Shown here: in pieces, positions 59,987 through 64,000 of the stretch
Position numbering within the stretch: position 1 is the stretch's first letter
How the letters are laid out: the number at the start of each line of letters is the position of its first letter
From: Methylotuvimicrobium sp018830325
GTDB lineage: Bacteria; Pseudomonadota; Gammaproteobacteria; Methylococcales; Methylomonadaceae
Direction: 5' to 3'
DNA length: 64,000 nt
Assembly (NCBI RefSeq): GCF_044788715.1
Contig: NZ_CP173171.1
Coordinates: forward strand, 53,685-117,684
Notes under the pieces: model-generated
Database searches by the model: none
Told to the model about the DNA's origin: nothing
What the model saw: the letters and a program-made list of their open reading frames with translations, nothing else
Program-made: the position numbers and the translations under genes

Positions 59987-61224
59987 TAGATTACTCTCGT
60001 CAGTTCTTTGGTGTCTCGACCAAGCATATTCGAGACACTCCTGCCTATTGCTGCCGCTAGCAATGGCGGCACCGCATTACCCACTTGCTCGTACTGCTCA
60101 ACACGCGATCCCGAAAACCAGAATGTATCTGGAAATGTTTGGATACGTGCAGCTTCTCGAACGGTGAATGCACGATCTTGGTTGTAGTGGAAATATGCCC
60201 CCCAATGAGGGTCACATTTAGTAAGGATTGTCGAAGCGAGTCCCTCTGGGTCAACTCTCCCATAACGCTTTGTATGATCCGAGCGACGAGCTCTTTGCAT
60301 CCCTTTCGGCAATAAATCAAACGGAATATCTGTCCAATTCCCTCCCGCAGGTATATGGGCCAAGCGCTCTAAGTTGATCTTGCTCAAGCGGGCCGCTTGG
60401 TGGTTAGCAACACCCTCCGACCCAGCGCGCATGATTCTCTGAAATTCGTTTTGAGGAGATACTCTATATAGTTTTAGGTCTCGGCCAAGCTCACCATTAA
60501 TTAGTACTGGCAAGTCATCAATGGCATCCTTTACAGACACAAAAGAAGGCAGTTCAACTGATTGTGGAAGAGATACAATATTGCGGCCAGCGAACCTTGA
60601 AGTGAAATTCACCCTGAGCGGGGCATGGCAAATAGGTTCAGGAAATGCTTCTTGAATGTTGCCTCCATCCCTTAATCCAATAATGATAGTTCGCCATCGC
60701 GTTTGAGGGACTCCATAATGGGGAGCATAAAGTATTCTCACATCGGCAGTATATCCATGCTTTTGGAGTGCGGTCAGAATTGCATCTAGAGTGCCACCTT
60801 CTTCAAAAGACACCAACCCCGGAACATTTTCAATCAATACGGCACTTGGGTAAAACTCATCAACAAACCGCAGAAATTCTTTGAACAGATGGTTTCTTTC
60901 ATCTTTCTTAGAACGCACTGGCGCATTAATAGAAAAGCCCTGGCATGGAGGCCCGCCCGCAAGAAGGTCTAGCTCGCCTTTTTTGACTCCAAGCTTGCTT
61001 CTGATCTTCCTGGCATCAACCTTTCGTATGTCCCTCTGGTCTACAAGAACGTCGGGGTGGTTGAGAGCAAAAGTTTCAGCATACCTAGACTGAATTTCAT
61101 TAGCATAAAGAGCTTTAAAGCCAGCTTCCCGCAATCCCTCTGAAAGACCGCCCGCCCCGGCAAATAAATCAACCATTGTGAGGTTCTGATTGCCAGTCAT
61201 TGAGATTATCTGCCGTTTGCTCAT
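59986..61224 (-). CDS. DNA (cytosine-5) methyltransferase
   Basis: 412 residues with motif I VDLFAGAGGLSEGLREAGF, IV GGPPCQGFSINAP (Cys nucleophile), VI ENVPGLVSFEEGG and late motifs IX-X (TVREAARIQTFPDTFWFSG, QVGNAVPPLLAAAIG). It would modify the same site as the NotI-family enzyme and protect host DNA. The ATG overlaps the RHH gene stop. Confidence 0.92.
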   Translation of the reverse strand: MSKRQIISMTGNQNLTMVDLFAGAGGLSEGLREAGFKALYANEIQSRYAETFALNHPDVLVDQRDIRKVDARKIRSKLGVKKGELDLLAGGPPCQGFSINAPVRSKKDERNHLFKEFLRFVDEFYPSAVLIENVPGLVSFEEGGTLDAILTALQKHGYTADVRILYAPHYGVPQTRWRTIIIGLRDGGNIQEAFPEPICHAPLRVNFTSRFAGRNIVSLPQSVELPSFVSVKDAIDDLPVLINGELGRDLKLYRVSPQNEFQRIMRAGSEGVANHQAARLSKINLERLAHIPAGGNWTDIPFDLLPKGMQRARRSDHTKRYGRVDPEGLASTILTKCDPHWGAYFHYNQDRAFTVREAARIQTFPDTFWFSGSRVEQYEQVGNAVPPLLAAAIGRSVSNMLGRDTKELTRVI

Positions 61225-61424
61225 TTCGCTTCACTTTTATAATGTTGACGTTTTTCAGGAACAAAAAGATCTGCCTGTTGGGCACTCCTATGTTGGTTTA
61301 CGTAATCTCTCATGAACTCTCTAATGATCTGCGCGGCAGGCCTATTCTCGGCCTTGCAAGCAACCAAGAATTCCTGATGGAGGTCCGGTTCGACCCTAAT
61401 TCGGTAGTTGGATGATTTCGGCAT
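61221..61424 (-). CDS. RHH-type small regulator of the RM operon
   Basis: 67 residues: NYRIRVEPDLHQEFLVACKAENRPAAQIIREFMRDYVNQH, an RHH-like DNA-binding fold, first gene of the operon with ATGA overlap to the methyltransferase. Probably controls expression as a control protein; RHH controllers are less common than HTH ones. Confidence 0.7.
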   Translation of the reverse strand: MPKSSNYRIRVEPDLHQEFLVACKAENRPAAQIIREFMRDYVNQHRSAQQADLFVPEKRQHYKSEAK

Positions 61425-61507
61425 TGGACATACATTGGTAACACATTTGTGTATCCATTATAGATGTGTCCGAGGAAACATCAAGATCTAATGTAGCTGG
61501 CAGCTTA

Positions 61508-61609
61508 GGGTCGTTTGCGAACCTTCGAGCCGGGAATCACATGACTTATGCAACCACTATCACATAAATTTATTCGCTATTGCCCATTTCGCACTCATCC
61601 TTATGGTCA
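61508..61609 (+). repeat. R3 repeat (102 bp)
   Basis: Starts GGGTCGTTTGCGAACCTTCG, ends CGCACTCATCCTTATGGTCA, more diverged at the right end. Directly after the WGR stop. Confidence 0.65.
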
Positions 61610-61614
61610 AACTA

Positions 61615-61853
61615 TTAGATTCTCGATGAGAACCCGGTAACCCTTTTTCTTCTTAGCATCGAAACTTTCCCTGCGGCTTCCAATGCTTCCGGTTCGCTGT
61701 CGAACCAATTTTCCGCACTGTTCCGGGCGATCCCACTCTGCCCCATTCCCGGACCAACGACCAATCGCCGTCTAAGCCGGGTGAAACAAACATCTGATAG
61801 AACCGGTGCATGTTTTGATCGGGATCGTGGCGTTCCAGGTAGATGCGGTTCAT
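61615..61853 (-). pseudogene. Frameshifted WGR-domain protein
   Basis: Frame one starts MNRIYLERHDPDQNMHRFYQ then WSLVREWGRVGSPGTVRKI (WGR motif); the continuation ...WFDSEPEALEAAGKVSMLRRKRVTG lies in the other frame. The shift is near 61,715. WGR proteins bind nucleic acids or associate with helicases. Confidence 0.65.
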
Positions 61854-61861
61854 GGCTCACC

Positions 61862-62794
61862 TCAAATATCCGCCACCAACTTACTCAACCGCTCCTGCCC
61901 CGCATGCGTGTATATCTGCGTCGTGGCAATACTCTCATGGCCCAATAACGCCTGAATGTCCACCAGCTGCACGTCCTTTTCCAAGAGACGCGTGGCGTAG
62001 GTGTGCCGGAGCTTGTGCGGCGTGACTTTCTTTTGGATGCCGGCCTTGTCGATCATTTTCTTTAAATAAGCCCTGGCTGCATGCGCACTGGCCGGCTTTT
62101 GCCCCGGTTTTTTGGCGAACAGGTATTCATCCGGCGTTTTACCGACGATCGACAACGCCAGCACCCGGCCGAAACTTTCCGGCAACGGTACTTGCCGTTC
62201 CTTGTTGCCCTTCCCTATCACCCGTAATGATTTGGCCACGCCATCGACGACGCGGATCTGGTGCACTTGCAGGCTCAACGCTTCGCTGATGCGCAGGCCG
62301 GACTTCTGGATCAGCTCGAACAACAATTCGTAGCGCTGTCGCACTTTAATCGCCGAGGCCCGACTGCGGCCAAATATCGTTTCCGGAATATCGTCATAAT
62401 TGCGCGTCGAGCGATTGAAAATGTCTTGTTCTTCCGGCTCCAGCCAGACCGGCATACGTTTTGGCCGTTTCGGTTTCTCGATTTGGTAGATGGGGTCATC
62501 TTCCACCAGGTCGTTGCGCTTGGCCCATTTGTAAAACGTGGCCAGACAGGAAATCTTTCGAGCGATCGCATGGGGGCCGACTTTATTCTTGGCCAAGTGC
62601 TGCACGAAATTTTCCGCCGCTGAGGATTTGCACCGCCGCCAATCCAAGCCCTCGCCTTCCAACCATCGTTGCCAGACGCCTAAATCCGAGTTGTAGTTGT
62701 AGCAAGTCGCATCGGAGTGGCCCTTGGTGTATTTCAGATAGGTCAAAAACTCTTTTCGGATTTGTCCGAACGTTTTTTCATTTTGATCTTCCAT
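61862..62794 (-). CDS. XerC/D-type tyrosine recombinase (integrase)
   Basis: About 310 residues, MEDQNEKTFGQIRKEFLTYL, core-binding domain, then SGLRISEALSL (Arg), HKLRHTYATRL and LLGHESIATTQIYTH (Tyr). Strong GGAGG precedes 62794; a longer start at 62842 exists. Different from the recombinase at 9063; probably involved in plasmid resolution or island integration. Confidence 0.85.
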   Translation of the reverse strand: MEDQNEKTFGQIRKEFLTYLKYTKGHSDATCYNYNSDLGVWQRWLEGEGLDWRRCKSSAAENFVQHLAKNKVGPHAIARKISCLATFYKWAKRNDLVEDDPIYQIEKPKRPKRMPVWLEPEEQDIFNRSTRNYDDIPETIFGRSRASAIKVRQRYELLFELIQKSGLRISEALSLQVHQIRVVDGVAKSLRVIGKGNKERQVPLPESFGRVLALSIVGKTPDEYLFAKKPGQKPASAHAARAYLKKMIDKAGIQKKVTPHKLRHTYATRLLEKDVQLVDIQALLGHESIATTQIYTHAGQERLSKLVADI

Positions 62795-62872
62795 CTCTCC
62801 TCCATGCCGCGTTTCGAAACCTGTTAGGAATTTTTTGGCCATTTTTTGGGCCCGGCGGCGATTTGCGATTTA

Positions 62873-62890
62873 CTAAAATGGCTATTTTAG
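62873..62890 (+). repeat. Small dyad CTAAAA...TTTTAG
   Basis: A perfect 6-bp dyad in the AT-rich region between the integrase and the next gene. Role unknown, possible att or operator. Confidence 0.3.
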
Positions 62891-63114
62891 TTTATGGAAC
62901 TTAAAATGCCAAAACGTAAATATTTAGGTTTCATGCAAAAAATCGCCTATTAGGAACCGCAAAAACACACAAAACCAAGTCCCGGCAACCCTAAATTTAC
63001 CGAAGCGAATGTTTTAGTAACTTTTGTACGTAATCCCCCAAGTATTAACACCTATACTCATTCAAAATGACAAAAACTGACTCTTTCGCTATTATGGGTT
63101 TGGGATTGAATAAG

Positions 63115-63148
63115 CGTTAGCTCTAACAGGATTGTGTTAGTGCTAACG
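63115..63148 (+). promoter_or_regulatory. Nested dyad operator before 63171 gene
   Basis: CGTTAGC/GCTAACG outside and CTAACA/TGTTAG inside, 34 bp, directly upstream of the next ATG. Fits an autoregulatory operator. Confidence 0.5.
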
Positions 63149-63170
63149 GATCATTTTGGGCGTTATACAC

Positions 63171-63461
63171 ATGGCTACTTCAAATCGAGAGCGACAAAAA
63201 CGATTTTATGAATCCAGAACCCAGACCGGAGCATCGAGAATTTCTTGTTGGCTACCTGCCGAAGACAATCGACGACTGCAACGGCTAATCGAACAGATGA
63301 GTGAAACCGGTAACGATAAAACCGGTTATGCCGATGTGATCAGTGAGGCATTGAAGCGTTTGGAAATCGAAATGACGCCGGCCGGCGCCAAAAGCATGAT
63401 GCGCTATGGCCTGCTCTACCTAAACAACGTAAACAACGAGGGTAAAAATGAACGACGATAA
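63171..63461 (+). CDS. Small DNA-binding-like plasmid protein
   Basis: About 96 residues, MATSNRERQKRFYESRTQTG then SRISCWLPAEDNRRLQRLIEQM, RHH-like. Overlaps the next small gene by 14 nt. Likely represses its own nested dyad. Confidence 0.6.
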   Translation: MATSNRERQKRFYESRTQTGASRISCWLPAEDNRRLQRLIEQMSETGNDKTGYADVISEALKRLEIEMTPAGAKSMMRYGLLYLNNVNNEGKNERR

Positions 63462-63612
63462 GCGCGAAGTGATAGTCACCGACATCCAGATGCCTTTCAT
63501 GTCGATGGTGTTTTTCATGGTCAAATGGGCGATTGCCTCGATACCGGCGATTATCATTCTGGTCTTCATCGGCTCTTTTGTTTCAACATTTTTCGCCGCG
63601 TTGATACGTTGA
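63448..63612 (+). CDS. Small membrane protein (54 aa)
   Basis: MNDDKREVIVTDIQMPFMSM then VFFMVKWAIASIPAIIILVFIGSF, a single TM region. Overlaps the previous gene; GAGGGTAAAA precedes the ATG. No family known. Confidence 0.6.
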   Translation: MNDDKREVIVTDIQMPFMSMVFFMVKWAIASIPAIIILVFIGSFVSTFFAALIR

Positions 63613-63616
63613 TCCA

Positions 63617-63641
63617 GTTATCCACAAAATCTGTGGATAAC
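63617..63641. promoter_or_regulatory. Inverted DnaA boxes TTATCCACA / TGTGGATAA
   Basis: Two consensus E. coli-type DnaA boxes, perfect palindrome arms of 10 bp around AAATC. May be part of an origin, or a hairpin terminator. It is 51 kb from rep in the window, but the molecule may be circular. Confidence 0.6.
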
Positions 63642-63700
63642 CTTGTCATTAACTCGTCATATTCGCTTTGCATACCTTTAGCCTCAAGGGGTTTAGAATT

Positions 63701-64000
63701 TTGACTAAAATTTGGACAAGCTTGTTTGGGCACATACTTACCCCCCCTGAAACGGTGGCGGAAGCTGTTGAAATGCTTCTGGGGTTATTGAGCGTCGAAG
63801 AAAAGTTCGAGATTGCGGTGATGCCGAAGGACAAACTATTCGATTTGCACTTCGGCCTTGGCTTGGCGATCCGGAATGCGTTTAGATTGCATGAGCCTGG
63901 GAACAAATTGCAGGCGTCGTGCGGCACGTCTCACTCTGATGATGCTTCCTGGGTGATAATTAGCGCATTATGGCGAACGTTACAAACATGGGAACCGTAA
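63701..64000 (+). CDS. DUF6794-like protein
   Basis: About 99 residues; GHILTPPETVAEAVEMLLGLLSVEEKF, DLHFGLGLAIRNAFRLHEPGN and DDASWVIISALW match the DUF6794 family as I recall. AAGGGG lies before TTG 63701; 63668 also possible. The stop is the last codon of the window. Confidence 0.7.
   Translation: MTKIWTSLFGHILTPPETVAEAVEMLLGLLSVEEKFEIAVMPKDKLFDLHFGLGLAIRNAFRLHEPGNKLQASCGTSHSDDASWVIISALWRTLQTWEP

Noticed and set aside
1..64000. CRISPR arrays, rRNA, tRNA
   Set aside because: No regular spacer pattern or conserved RNA signatures were seen on reading.

Overview
The window reads as part of a large plasmid, or a plasmid-derived island, from a Gammaproteobacterium. Plasmid markers are an RPA-type replication initiator (about 12.2-13.2 kb), an ArdC/TOPRIM antirestriction-primase-like protein at the left edge, three RHH/RelE-type toxin-antitoxin pairs, a plasmid-type UmuDC/LexA unit and many small plasmid ORFans. 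A freshwater or soil methanotroph-like host (Methylococcales) is a guess from gene style, such as the DUF1566 protein with a PEP-CTERM-like tail. I see no rRNA, tRNA or CRISPR array.

Layout. 0-3.7 kb: ArdC-TOPRIM protein, followed by short tandem-like repeats. 4.0-8.06 kb: an array of promoterless cassettes, all on the minus strand, separated by attC-like sites, with no IntI (a CALIN). 8.3-11.8 kb: three toxin-antitoxin pairs around a XerC/D-type recombinase and a resolvase stub. 11.9-13.2 kb: candidate origin and rep. 13.2-24.6 kb: accessory genes with duplicated small families, a CoiA-like protein, a methyltransferase, a TolC-like/ATPase pair, a YdjM-like membrane hydrolase and a DEDD exonuclease. 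24,605-48,869: a complete 24.3-kb Tn3-family transposon with 39-bp inverted repeats and the target duplication AGATT, interrupting a small ORF that can be rebuilt across the insertion. It carries tnpA and tnpR, a nested 10.9-kb transposon-like element (28,520-39,420, 38-bp Tn21-like ends, target duplication TAGAT, no transposase of its own) with czcCBA, a PII-like gene, a P1B-ATPase and an ACR3-like permease, then a cusCBA-like system and a mer operon without merA. 49-52.5 kb: Tn3 relics, then umuDC and lexA around a shared GTTC-N7-GTTC SOS-box candidate. 52.5-62.8 kb: a defence-like island with an SF1 helicase, a resolvase, a pentapeptide-repeat membrane protein, a NotI-family restriction-modification unit with a small RHH gene, a frameshifted WGR gene and a tyrosine recombinase. 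Three related direct repeats of 80-105 bp separate its modules. 63.1-64 kb: small plasmid proteins and an inverted pair of consensus DnaA boxes.

How it works together: a maintenance backbone (rep, TA, recombinases, ArdC) has collected metal resistance by nested transposition. Zn/Cd/Co are handled by Czc plus the P1B-ATPase, Cu/Ag by Cus, Hg by MerRTP plus a CopZ-like metallochaperone and a CDF protein. Defence and SOS-mutagenesis modules are bounded by Tn3-like ends and miniature elements. The best novelty candidates are the R1-R3 repeats, the IntI-less cassette array, the merA-less mer operon and the alphaproteobacterial-type SOS box.
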